From: Setophaga petechia
Taxonomy: Eukaryota > Chordata > Aves > Passeriformes > Parulidae
Direction of reading: 5' to 3'
NCBI GenBank assembly: GCA_024362935.1
Contig: JANCRA010000003.1
Coordinates: forward strand, 46,599,844 to 46,663,843
Length of the DNA: 64,000 nt
The notes beneath the pieces were generated by a model. That model saw only the letters and a list, made by a program, of their open reading frames with translations. It was not told where the DNA came from and did not search any database. The position numbers and the translations under genes are program-made. Positions 12,501 through 22,752 of the stretch are shown piece after piece; positions within the stretch are counted from its first letter, which is position 1, and the number at the start of each line of letters is the position of its first letter.

Positions 12501-15500
12501 GAAAAGAAAAAAGGATGTCAGAGATACCTCAGGTACAGTTTCTATCTACACCCTTTGAAGCAGTCTGACAATACTAATTAAATATTTAGCTTCAGTTTCT
12601 CTTTTAAACTGAGGAAAAATCTAATGGAAAGGCTGTTTGAGGTGCAGATCTCTCCCTCAGATAAAAGCCAGATCAAGTTTCAGCTATTTGAGGTGCCTTT
12701 CTGCTGAGCCGCATTGCAGCAGTGCTTGTGTCTGTCTGTCTGTCCTGGGGGCCGGCCCCCTCAGAGGCTCCAGGACTGAGGTGGGCATTGCCCACACCAT
12801 GAAACACAGGTGAGGGGCAGCAGCGAAAAGGAGCTGGATCCCCTCTGCTGCTTTCTTGGAGTGTGGCCTTAAAAATCAGCAGGAACACATCAATCAGAAG
12901 TTAGTGAGTTCCTTGGCTGCCTCCTGCTCCTCCTACAGCTCCACAGGGGATTTCTCCTACTGGCAAGCTGTGAGCCTACTGCACTGCTTTCCTCAGGGTG
13001 AGGGGGAGAGAGTGACTGGCATCACGACAAGAAACAAAAAATCTTTGAAAAAGAAAGGAGGAATTGAGCCTGAGCATCAAACACACAAGTGCTGCTTTAA
13101 GGCACCAGGTGCCCTGAGACCTGGGAAGAAAAACAGGCTCTGGCCTCTCTTCAGTGCTCTTTGAAGGACAGGGCTGCTGCAGCAGAGCAGGGCTGCAAGG
13201 ACTGCACTGGGAGTTCTTAGCTTGTAAAAAAACATGTAAAAAACACAGGGAGCAGAGGAACTGTCCCAGAGCAGGAAATCCCTCCAAATGCCATCGTGTG
13301 GCCATCCTAAGCTTGCCTGAGCTGCTCCACAGGTTGGATTAAGCACAAACACCTTCTAGTCACTAAGCACTGTTGTGCAAAGAGATAATTAATGTTAGGA
13401 GAGAACAGGCACCATTCATTCAGGGATGTGCAGTAGCAGGGGTAATTTTCTTTCTTTTTTTTTTTTTTTTTCATAATTATTGCAAGTTAGCTGCAAAAAG
13501 CAATGACTCCATGGCAATAAAGTGCCAAAACCTCCTTGATATTCTATGAGCTGCTGCCTGGTCCTGTTCCTCAGAGATGACAGAGAGTTTTGCTGCAAAT
13601 GGCTGTCAGTCACCTCCAATAATCCATAAATACATTTCCTTTTCCTTTAAGCAAGAGAAATTTGTAACTGGGAGCAGCATCAGACACCCAGTTCTGAGAA
13701 CATGCATGCACACAGCTTCTTTACATAGGAAAATGTAAATACATTACTGGGCCAGCAGGCTGGGGGCATGTCCTGCACGGGAGCCTGCAGAGCTGGGCTG
13801 AGCTGCCCTGGGGACACAGAAAGCTGGGGAAGGTTCAGCTTTTGTGGGGCACTGAGTGACAAGCAAGCAGTGAAAAAGCATGAATGCATCCAACCCTCTG
13901 AAGGGATTCCCTCAGAGGTGAATAGGGCAGCACCCTGCTCTGCTCCAGCTCCCTGCCATGTAAGGCTGGGACAGGATTTGGTTGTAACAGGAGGGTCAGG
14001 GGCTTGCCCAGCTGAGAGAAGAGAGGGGCAGAGAGGATGATAGGGTAAGAGAGTAAGAGAGGTAAGAGAGTAAAAGTATAAGAGACTAAAAGGGGTAAGG
14101 GATCAGAAGCGTAAGAGGGCAAAAGCATAAGAGAGTAAAAGGAGTAAGAGAGTCAGGTTTTCGTTACAATACAATAAATCCTCTTCTCTGTTGAATATTC
14201 TAATTCTTACTAATTAATTTAGTACAATATACAAATCTTATAGCATTTACATACAGCTTATAAGAATTACCACATTACTATACTGTGTTACCTTTTAAAC
14301 TTTAAAAGCTACTCTTTGGACTTTTTCTGCTAAGCTAGTAGGGTCTGCTCTGACTTTTGGACTTGTCTGCAAGCAGAAGGTATTGTTTCATTAAAAAGGG
14401 ATTACTTTCAGCTGGCTACATTATTGTTTTCTAGATGTTCAGTAACTAAGGTATCTCAAAGCTTGCTTTCATTTTAATCTCACTTATAGTTTCTATATTC
14501 TCAAATTTTTTGCCTGGCAATCATATTTATAAGGCTTTCTTGTTTCATCTTCCCCAACAGCCAGCACTTCCAGAATCACCATCACTGACATGGGCAGAGC
14601 CCCAGCCCCAGGACGCTGCCTGTGCTGCCTGGTGCCCTGCAGAACAGAAACCCAGGATATTTACCCTAGCCTGTCCAGGCAGGCAGATGACATGAGGTTG
14701 TGCTGTGAGCCGGTGTCCACCACAGCCTTCAGCTCCTTCCCTGCACACTGCAAGAGAAAGAGGAGATGGGAAATGATGTGTGGGATGCAGGATGAGCACC
14801 AGAGTGTCCAGGAGCTCTGGTGCCCATGAACTCTCCCATGCCAGCTCATCCCTGCCCCCTGCACTCTCAGATGCTCATGGGGCCCCAAGCCCCCCCTGGG
14901 TCATTTGTGTCAGGTTCTCTGGGTCTGCATTGAAGGCACTTGAGACAGTAGTTCATGTTTGGACTCAGGTGTTGATTATTTCTTATCAGTAAAACAGTCT
15001 CACTACTGTCTGTTTGGCAGTTTTTCATTAGCAAAGCACAAAATGGCCAACAATCTCTTGTTACAAGGTTTTTAAGACTAAACTATCCAATTAAGAACTG
15101 ACACCTGGATTATTTTCCCTTTTAACCCAATAACTGATCCCACAGAGCCCACAATGGGGACTTTTCTGCCCAATTACAAAATGCCACCCAAACCCATGAA
15201 GAAGAAGGAAGAAGAAGCATGAAGAAAAAACTCAGGACAACACCCTGTGCCCTCCATCTTACTTCCATCCACAACATACTAAAAATCCCACAAACTAAAT
15301 TTCTCACCTAAGTGATACACCTACACTACTCTCTATAATCTATTTCACACTTCTGTGGATTCTAGTCTTTCTCCATGAATGAGGGTCAAAGTCAGTGTTC
15401 CCCTGGGGTCAGGGCACCCCAGAGCAGACAGAGAAATATTCCCAGTGCCCTGGGTTTCCACAGTTTGCCCCTGCAGAGAGCAGATGGGGCAGCCCCAGGC

Positions 15501-18500
15501 AGGAGGGAATGCTGTGGAGAGTGGGAAATACAAATGAGCAGGGGGCTAAGGAAGAGAGATGTGAAATTGCAAAGAAAATAGGGATGGTGCTTGAGGAAAA
15601 CAAGCAGGCTGTGAACACAAGGATTTGCCATGGATAATTATACCCCAGCATTTCAGCATGCTGCCCCAGCTTAGCTATCCCTCTGCCCTGATGTGCAAGG
15701 GAAGACACCCATCACACCAGTTTTCTCTGTAATTCCCAGGTGGGCATCTCTGCCACAGCAGCCTGGAGCTGCAGAGGGAGTGTATCCCCAGAGCTGTGAC
15801 AGTCCTGTGGGACCACAAACCTGACTGGGAAACATGGAGAACAAGAGCACAGCCTGAGACTGTGGGGAATAAAATCTGCAGCAAAAAAGCCCACAAAAGG
15901 CTGTGGAGGGACTGTTACCTGGCAGCTCACCACTATGAGCTCTTCATCCTCAGTTTTCCCTGAGCTGCCCAGTCTGGTTTGGTTCAGCTTGTTGGTCTGT
16001 GATGAGAGATCCTTTGGAGCCCAGCTGCCTCGGCTGCCTCGGAACTTGGATAAGTTTGTCTCCATCAGGCGTTTCTGCAGGATGTTATGTGGTTGCTTTA
16101 AGGGAGAGCACACACAGAAGAGCAGGGTGAAGTCAGAGAAAAGCCACACAGTGCTCTGTGTCACCAAACTGCCTGTGGTGCCCGTGGGCCAGCACTGCTG
16201 TCATGGGAAGTAGGTCCTAAAGTCTCACTCCCTCTGATTCCCAGACTACAGCTGCTCTTCCCAGCTAGGTCTGGCTTCCCTGTCTTTGACTGAAAATAAC
16301 TTTTTTTTTGCAAGGGAAACAATACTTTTAAACTATTAACCTTTGAAACCTTGGAGGGATGCCTTTCTTTTAACAAACTCAAATTCAAGGCTTGATTGCA
16401 TATAGGAATCCAAACAAGTCCAGCCTTTTCAAGCCAGTGTTTCAACCACAACTGCCTTCATCTCTTGATGAAGGGAATTCCATAGTGATGTGAAAAGTTA
16501 AGCTGTAACAAATCACCTTTCCAATGACATTCACCACCTTAGTATGAATAATGTCTAAAATTGCACCCTGTGCCCCTTTCCCCTGTACTTTTATTTAGCT
16601 GCTAAATGGGACCAATCCTGAGTGCCACACCAGGAGAGGAAAGGGAGAGGAAGGAAAGAGGTAAGTTCATCTAAGGCAGGTAGATATTCTCCCAGAATTC
16701 CCAGCACTTCTCTCTCTGTTGTTTCCATTTGCTTTGGGAGAAGCATGTTGCCTCTAAATATTTTCTCCAATTTCTTTCCCAAAAGCCCTTTTATGTTTAA
16801 TGTTCATCTCAGATGGATGCACACACACTGCTGGAGGTGAAATGACTCTGCCTGATTATCTGCTCATTTCTCTGCCTGGCTAATCTGCCCTCCCCATTAA
16901 TGCCTTTCCTTCTGATTTTAATTTCTCCATGGTGAGACATTTTTACTGACTTATCCCTGAATTTTTGCATTGATATTAAACATGCCTGTGCGCCTGCAGA
17001 GACATCTGAACCAGAAAACCTGGTTCAGGAAGGGAATATCAGAGTCAGGATAACTTTGAAAACCTTGGGCCGTGGCTCCCCAAGTTGCCAGTGCCCACCC
17101 TTGTGCATAGCATGTTAAATAACACCCTTCCAGAAGTCTGATGCAACCTGGCATCCTCCTAAAACAACTGCAGCCACGCTGGTGCTTCAGATCATGCTGT
17201 GGGCACAGCAGAGCTGGACCAGAATGATGGGCTGGGGCAGCTGCACAGCACCAGTGGGCACTGGGACATGGCAGCTCCTTGTCTCCCCACTTCCCACCCT
17301 CCTGCCTTCTGCTGCTTGAAATAAAATCCCATGGCCATTTGGAGTTGTAGGTGCTGTGTCCAACCAACCCACCACAGAGCACATCCCGAGTCTGAGCAGC
17401 AACTCCTGATGGGGAGGAATCAGATCTGACATGGTGCTGCCTTCCCAGTGAGGCCAAGCAGCAGAAACCAGCATCACTGAACAGCACTAAAGGCAGGCAC
17501 TGGCTGCACTGGTACTGGGCCCTGTGTGAGGGGACAAGAGATCAGTTTGGAAGTGAGGGCTCCCTGTGTGAGGCAGAAGCTGTAGGTGCACAGTCAGCAC
17601 TTTGATCACCTCCAGCCCTGTCATCACCTCCAGCGCTCCTCACCAGAGCAAAAATGCAGGGCAGGGTTTTCTGACAGTGGGTGGGATGTCCTTTGCACCC
17701 TTTAGGTTTGGCTCCAGCTCAGGAACACAGCTGGAACACTAATTCTTCACATCATTTAAAACCAACAAAAGAAAAGATAGAGGAGTGTAGAAATAAATGG
17801 GTGAGGTTCACCCAGCTGGCAGAAGACAGCCTGTCACACAGTGGGCACCTCCTTGTGCCCAGCCCCACCAGGCACCACCAAGAGAAATTCCTGAATGCCA
17901 TCAGCCAGGACAGTCTGGGTGCTCTTCTGATCTGCCTGGCCTCAATCTCCACCACACTCCTCATTGCTATTTTGACTGTCATCTACCATTGAATTCAACC
18001 TATTTTTTTAAATTACAAGTTCTCCTATGGATTGTTAATCAGTAGTGTGTATGGGTTTTCTCAATCCCTGGTTTTTATCAATCTTACATGGGATCCATCA
18101 CCAAAAGGAACAAATCCGTCACTCAGCAGTCACAGGTTACCAGCACAAATGGGATTGTCTTTTGTTGACACTTGCCCTTCTGAAAACCATCATAAATTCT
18201 GCCTCTAGGGAGACAAATATTCCTTATGTTGTGCTCCAATACAGCAATAATCTGGCAGGAGGGGGCTGAAAATGTTCCCTACAGCACCATCCTGTCTCAG
18301 GCTATTAATTAGTTTGCTTTAACTTGGATTTCCCTTGACTCTTGTGTGCACCAGAGTGAGGGATGTTAGTCACAGAGATGACTCAAGTGATGGATACGTA
18401 CTTGGTAAATGGATAATGTGCCAGGGGACATTTGCAAATGCACATTTTGCTGGCAAACTGCAAGCAGACTGTGTCTGGGAGGGAGGGAGAGGAGGAAAAC

Positions 18501-21500
18501 CTCCTCCTGACAGCAGTGGGGAAGGCAGCTATGCTCTCACTCCAGTGTGGGCCTGGCAGGGTTTGAAGGAACCCAGATCACCTGGCACAATATTCCTTCA
18601 AACTGTTGAAAGTTTTATAAAAGTATAGGATGCTACCTTTCATTTTGTCAGAAAAAAAAATAAGTTTTCTTTTTATCATTCAGCACTACATAAATACAAA
18701 TCAGGATTTTTTTCATGAGATGGGTCCATTTCCAACCCCAATATTTGCAAAACCTATGATCCCCTAAAAATGTCACCATGAAAACCTAAAGAAGCGAGGG
18801 GAGACACCATCTACTGCTGACCTTATTTACCACTGTCTGTCAAAAGCACAAATAATTCTGCCCAGTTTGTTCCTCTGTGATTTGTGAGCAAGTGCATTGC
18901 TGCAGCTTGCAGTATTCATTTCTCTGGCAGGTTTCCCTCTATTTGGCTTCTAGGTCTGGGGATAACAAGACCCACCAACAGTTTCACTGAGGTGGAGGTG
19001 AAAGTCAGGGAAGACACCAGCTCCCCTCCTCCCCAAACCCATCTCAGGAGGTTTTCCCCTTTGTACCTAGACAGTAGGGGGGAGGGAAAAGAGAGTTTTA
19101 ATGCATTGACAGAGCTAATCCCAAGAAATAATCAATTTCTCTCTCTTCTTCCTACCCTTCATCCAAGCTCACGTGTCCCTGACAGCATCTGTGCTGTCAG
19201 CCCCTCTCCTAGGGTGATGAGGGGGGACAGAGCTGCCCCCTGTGTGCCCAGGCAGCAGCCAGCTCTCTGGGCCAGGCAGAGCACACAGCATCAGAGACTT
19301 CTGCATTTCAGGTGAGACACACCAAACTCTGGGCGTGGGGACACCTGGACGTGCTGCAGTCCATCCAGGGCTGCCCCAGCTGTGGGGAGCTGGGGCTGGG
19401 GCCAGGGGGCACCCAGGGTGTGCTGAGGGTGCCCAGGGGAGCTCTGAGAGCATGATGGAAACGGGAAATGCTTTTGTTGCTGCTGCTGCTTTTGTTACTA
19501 TTTATAACTCCCCAGCCCAGGTTGTCAAATGATGCGGGGCTGTTCCAGACAAAGCCGCTCCAAACTGGTCTGGTGGCTCTGGGGGCAAGGGACAAGTGTC
19601 AGAGCATCAGGAGGAGCTGCAAGAGCCAGCATGGCCTGCCCAGGCTGGGAAGGGGGCTGTGGTCACCCTGTCAGGAAGCCCCATCCCAGCTAAAGACCAT
19701 CTCAGGCCAGTTTTGGGGCTTCAGGAAAGAGGATAACAGAGGGAAAAGGCATCAAAACAAAGCCATTTCTGTTCTCTACATCCAGCATAACATTTGCCAA
19801 ATTCAGGATATGCTTTGCTGCAGCTTGGTCTCATACTGGACAGAGGGGAGTACATAAAGGGGATGAGGAGCTTGAGTTCTGTCTGAGCCAGAGTAATTCA
19901 CTGGGAATGATGAGAGCGTTGAAATGGGTGATCACAAGAAGCATCAATCAAACCTGCCCATGCACAGCATCACCAGGAGTGCTGAGTGATGGCACCCAGA
20001 CAGGGGATGCCAGCACACCCACCCTGCTGACCTGCTGCAGCTTGGCTGCGCACAGTACCCCCCCCACCAGGGCCACAAGGAAGGGGATTTCTCCCCAAAA
20101 CTGCAGTGCCAGCTGCCACAGTGACAGACAGGATCTGTTCTCACCACCTGTCACCATCTCTGAGGAGCTGTTCCCTCGTCTCTGCTGCTGCCAAGGCTGC
20201 TGGAAAAGCCCCAGGGGAAGCCCTGCACTAATAACACTGAGCCCCTGAGCACCACAGCTGCCACGCAGCTCCAGCACAGGAACCTCTGCTCAGTGGGGAC
20301 AGGCACAACCATCCTCAAGGAGGCCATGCAAACACCTTGGGCCAAGAGCTCTGCTGCCCTGGGCCTCCTGATCACGCAGCTCGGTCCCTCTGGGCATGGG
20401 CCTCTCAATTTGGGGCCACGCCTAAGTGAAGTCCCATACTTTGTAGGGTCTCCAGTCTCAGAGATGCACAGTCTCCCACTCCTCCTGGGGACAGCCCTTG
20501 TGACATCCAGGCAGCCACAGCACTGGGGACACACAGTGTGTCCTCTCAGCAGTGCCCTTTCCCACCCTGGCTGTGTCAGGGGCGAGTGTGGCAGCGTCAC
20601 TTCACGCAACACGCCCCAGGGACACATCTCTAAAATCATGGGATCCTCTCTGCAGCTGTGGGAACAGCCCAGTGCCAGTGCTCTCACTCTGGGGACTCCC
20701 TGCACACCCCATGGGGCAGCAGGCTGCGGCCAAGGGAGCCCTGGCCATATGTGCCACCCCACCACGGTGGCATGGGGACAAGCAGCATTTTGCAGAGGGG
20801 GTCCAGACTAGCTGGGGTCTCAGCCCAGCCCCATGGACATCTCACCTCTGCCACATTGTACCTTGTTTTTGTTCTTGGAGGGATCTGGGAGCTGTGGCCC
20901 TCCCCAGGGCTTTGGCACATCCCTGGAGAGAGCCCCCTATGCAGGGGCTGTGGGTGCAGCAGGGGTGGTGCTGCAGCCATGGCACAGGAGCAGGGAGGAC
21001 ACCTCGAGGGACATTTCTGTGTCCAAGGTGGTCTCAAGGAGCCCCTGCTCTGCCCCTGGTGCTGGTACAAAACCTGGTCCTCACTCTGCAGGGAAAAGGA
21101 CTTCAGTGCTCAGTGCCCTTGGCTCCTGCTACCTGTTGATTCGTACCTGGGCAGAGCAGAACCCATGTCAGGGACTCAGTCCTGCTCACTGGGGGTCACA
21201 GAGCCACAAAACGTCATTTAGACTCTGCTGAAAATAAAGTAATAAAGCCATCTCTCCCTAGAAAGCACTTCAGCTCTCTGCTGGAGAGCTGCAATTCAGT
21301 GGCAACAAGGAAAGCTCCTTCTGAGCCCTTCCCTGGGCAGGAGCTTCACCTCCTGCAATTGCAAAACCCTTGGGATATGAAAAAAATCACCTCCATGTGC
21401 ACTGCAGAGAACAGCCAACTCACTCCACTTGTCTTAAGCCTAACCCAGCTGAGCAGGAAGGCTCTGACAAAACAAAACACTAAAAATAAAATTATCTACT

Positions 21501-22501
21501 TTGGTTTTCAATAAAACCCATATCAAGAAATGGGAAAAAAAGCAAATGCTGTTTTACAAGGTGCAAGATGTTTTCAACACTTAGGGAAAAAAACCTAAAG
21601 GAGCTTTGCAGGTAGATATGCTTTCTAAATTTTACTCCTTATGTCAGAACTTTTGATGTTACATTGGGGTATCCTTTCCCAGTAGAGAAAGCTGAAACAT
21701 TTGCACAGTATTTAGACATGCTCTCCAGCCCCCAGACATGGTGAATAACACCAAGTACAGGATCACATAGATCACAGCATATGTAAATATTTTAAACCTA
21801 AAACTATGTCTCTTTGGTTTAAAAAACCCCATATATGCATTGGCCTTTACTGAAGTGTGATCTTGAGAGTTTTATATTTTGAAATACCTGTGACTATACT
21901 TCAGTGAGTATTTATGATTATGTGTTGTATGTATCTATAGATCACAGGCCAACATGTGTGTGTGTGTGTGTATGCATTGTATGAAGCCATTTTGACTTAC
22001 TCTGACCCAGAGAGTAATTCTGTACTGCAAACAGAATGCCATTTTCATGCAAAAGTTAAAAAAATAATTTTTAAAAAATTAAATGCCATTGTGAAACCAC
22101 CACAGCCATTAACTCTGAATGTCAGGCATCTAAAAGTACTTACTAGAAGAAAACAGCTGTGGTTATAACTACCATCATATTTCTACTCCCTTCCATTTAC
22201 ATACTAAAGTCCCATTTTCTACAGTCAGTTCCCACACGCAACCAACTTCTCCTAACAGAAAAACAGCGTGAAGAAAGACACAGACACTGCCCTACCAGTC
22301 CTTCCAATAAACACAACAGAGCCTTACAGTATCCTTCGACGTGCCCAGCTTCTTCAGCCCGTCCAGAGGGAGGAGATCTGCAGAATCCTTGTGGATGAAC
22401 TGAACCGCCTGCTTCATCCTCCTCTGCTGGCGGAGAGACGCTGCTTCCCTTATCTCCACTTCTTTCCTGCTCGGCTCTGTCAGGATGCCCGAATAAAACA
22501 T
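9509..22501 (-). CDS. NRIP3: NRIP3, nuclear receptor-interacting protein 3 (complete, 7 coding exons)
   Basis: Coding exons in transcript order: 22501-22328, 16095-15919, 14747-14665, 11707-11568, 11211-11159, 11058-10961, 9521-9509. All junctions are GT-AG and the phases agree, giving 245 codons plus TAA (human about 241 aa, from memory). The N-terminus MFYSGILTE and the block KDSADLLPLDGLKKLG match vertebrate NRIP3. Residues 1-117 are a charged, Gln/Lys-rich region. Residues about 118-235 are a retropepsin-like fold of the DDI1 type, with the catalytic-type motif D128-T129-G130 and the C-terminal landmark GLQTLKSLKC followed by VINMEKHHLVLG. In mammals the family is described as nuclear-receptor-interacting; proteolytic activity is not established. 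No signal peptide or membrane segment is seen. The ATG at 22501 was chosen because it matches the conserved start; the frame stays open upstream without a conserved Met. Identification rests on recalled NRIP3 sequence. Confidence 0.95.
9855..10140. repeat. 25-bp minisatellite in the last NRIP3 intron
   Basis: About 11 copies of a 25-bp unit, GGGCTGCAGGGCATCCCAAA plus CCCCG on the plus strand, with copies phased at 9901, 9926, 9951 and so on. Copies vary mostly in the CCCCGG/CCACGG segment and by one G. The periodicity keeps several frames open on both strands (up to 268 codons), which I read as an artefact of the repeat rather than as genes. Confidence 0.92.
10961..11058 (-). CDS. NRIP3: NRIP3 coding exon 6
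   Basis: 98 nt encoding CVINMEKHHLVLGQTDREE and onward to SAEAGE (residues 210-241) plus two bases of His242. The acceptor CTCCAG lies at 11064-11059. The donor GTAAGT (10960-10955) overlaps an in-frame TAA, so an unspliced transcript would terminate one codon later. Confidence 0.94.
11159..11211 (-). CDS. NRIP3: NRIP3 coding exon 5 (53 nt)
   Basis: Small exon encoding E-DNDQPFSFGLQTLKSLK (residues 192-209). The acceptor TTTTTTTCAG is at 11221-11212 and the donor GTAGGA begins at 11158. It holds the GLQTL motif equivalent to the GLDML region of DDI1-type retropepsins. It is too short to appear as an open frame of its own, but both neighbours require it in phase. Confidence 0.93.
11568..11707 (-). 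CDS. NRIP3: NRIP3 coding exon 4
   Basis: 140 nt. The first base completes Gly145, then LKEHLKALPVEEEMVSLP and onward to CAALVV (residues 146-191). The segment KAIGQIEGLSLTVG aligns with recalled human KVVGQIEHLVITLG, a beta-rich part of the retropepsin-like fold. The donor is GTGAGT at 11567-11562. Confidence 0.94.
12079..12408 (-). mobile_element. CR1 LINE 3' fragment
   Basis: Begins GGAATCATAGAAATGCTGAGG and continues through the CR1-like phrases CGCTTCCAGGCATGGTGATG and AGTTGTAGAGAGAAATAAGG. This is the antisense view of a 5'-truncated CR1, so the element runs on the minus strand with its 3' end near 12079. It sits in NRIP3 intron 3. Family assignment is from recalled avian CR1 consensus. 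Confidence 0.85.
13455..13471. repeat. Poly(T) tract
   Basis: About 17 consecutive T on the plus strand, in NRIP3 intron 3. No associated element was identified. Confidence 0.9.
13970..14559 (-). mobile_element. Solo LTR (family A), minus strand
   Basis: On the minus strand it starts TGTTGGGGAAGATGAAACAA and is homologous along most of its length to the element at 31610-32218. Shared landmarks include CCTTATAAATATGATTG, GAGAATATAGAAACTATAAG and the TGCTATAAGATTTGTATATTG block. The homology fades below about 14040, so the inner boundary is uncertain. It lies in NRIP3 intron 3, sense to the gene, 106 bp from exon 3. No retroviral coding sequence is attached. Confidence 0.75.
14040..14155. repeat. 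Expanded GTAAGAG/GTAAAAG tract
   Basis: Irregular array of purine-rich units such as GTAAGAGAGTAAAAG on the plus strand. It sits where the related LTR at 32020-32075 has only a short CTCTTACC/CTCTC segment, so it looks like a local expansion inside the LTR copy. Confidence 0.7.
14665..14747 (-). CDS. NRIP3: NRIP3 coding exon 3 (DTG motif)
   Basis: 83 nt encoding residues 118-144 plus two bases of Gly145, CAGKELKAVVDTGSQHNL and onward to CLDRLG. It carries the aspartic-protease-type Asp-Thr-Gly at residues 128-130. The residue after the motif is Ser, where I recall Cys in human NRIP3. The acceptor follows a CT-rich tract (CTCTTTCTCTTGCAG). The donor is GTAAAT at 14664-14659. LTR sequence lies on both sides of this exon. 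Confidence 0.95.
14958..15395 (-). mobile_element. Probable solo LTR (family B), minus strand
   Basis: On the minus strand, AT-rich LTR-like sequence from TGACTTTGACCCTCATTC to GAGTCCAAACA, including GATGGAGGGCACAGGGTGTTG and a GAA/CTT-rich tract. It resembles LTRs abundant in passerine genomes as I recall them. The TG...CA ends are plausible, but I see no clear target-site duplication, so the boundaries are approximate. It lies in NRIP3 intron 2, sense to the gene. Confidence 0.55.
15919..16095 (-). CDS. NRIP3: NRIP3 coding exon 2
   Basis: Encodes residues 59-117, from QPHNILQKRLMETN to LIVVSCQ, phase 0 at both ends. The acceptor AG is at 16097-16096 and the donor GTAACA begins at 15918. 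The sequence is polar with acidic TEDEE before the first beta-strand of the protease-like domain. This region is the least conserved against recalled human NRIP3. Confidence 0.94.
16096..22327. other. NRIP3 intron 1
   Basis: A 6.2-kb intron. It contains a (TG)8 run at 21955-21970 and a GC-richer block at about 19900-21230 where long frames are open on both strands, with no recognisable protein or splice-consistent exon. An open frame of 103 codons at 17681-17992 (+) has a hydrophobic C-terminus but no recognised family. I recognise nothing else in this intron. Confidence 0.6.
21955..21970. repeat. (TG)8 microsatellite
   Basis: Eight TG units on the plus strand in NRIP3 intron 1. Confidence 0.95.
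22328..22501 (-). CDS. NRIP3: NRIP3 coding exon 1
   Basis: Encodes residues 1-58, from MFYSGILTE to GTSKDT. It ends in phase 0 at a GTAAGG donor (GT at 22327-22326). It contains the basic/Gln-rich stretch RQQRRMKQ and the conserved KDSADLLPLDG. It lies in the CpG-rich promoter block. Confidence 0.95.
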
Positions 22502-22540
22502 CTCTGCTGCCTCTGCGAGCGGCTGGCTCGGCGGAGCTGG

Positions 22541-22733
22541 GGGGATGCGGAGCTGCGTGTCCCGGGAGCAGCGCTGGGGCTGCGGAGCTGTGAGTCGGGG
22601 GAGCAGCGCTGGGGATGTGAGGATGCGGAGCTGGGAGTCCGGGGAGCAGCCCTGGGGATGCGGAGCTGTGAGTCCGGGGAGCAGCGCTGGGGATGCGGAG
22701 CTGTGAGTCCGGGGAGCAGCGCTGGGGATGCGC
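22541..22733. repeat. 35-bp GC-rich tandem repeat in the NRIP3 leader
   Basis: About five head-to-tail copies of a 35-bp unit that begins GGATGCGGAGCTGTGAGTCC and ends GGAGCAGCGCTGG on the plus strand. The last two copies are identical. One copy carries an 8-bp insertion (GGATGTGA) and the first is the most diverged. It lies between the TATA box and the initiator ATG, so it should be transcribed as 5' UTR. No ATG occurs in the sense-strand unit. Confidence 0.9.
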
Positions 22734-22744
22734 GGCCGCCCGCG

Positions 22745-22752
22745 CTTTATAT
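22745..22752 (-). promoter_or_regulatory. NRIP3: NRIP3 TATA box (ATATAAAG)
   Basis: The minus strand reads GGCATATAAAGCGCG, a near-consensus TATA element inside an otherwise CpG-rich block, 244 bp upstream of the NRIP3 ATG. It predicts transcription start at about 22715-22722. A CCGCCC (GC box on minus) lies beside it at 22736-22741, within a NotI-type GCGGCCGC context. Confidence 0.65.

Noticed and set aside
20151..21231. Overlapping frames of 130-204 codons on both strands in NRIP3 intron 1
   Set aside because: GC-rich sequence with few stop codons. Frames overlap on opposite strands, none resembles a known protein, and no splice-consistent neighbours were found.
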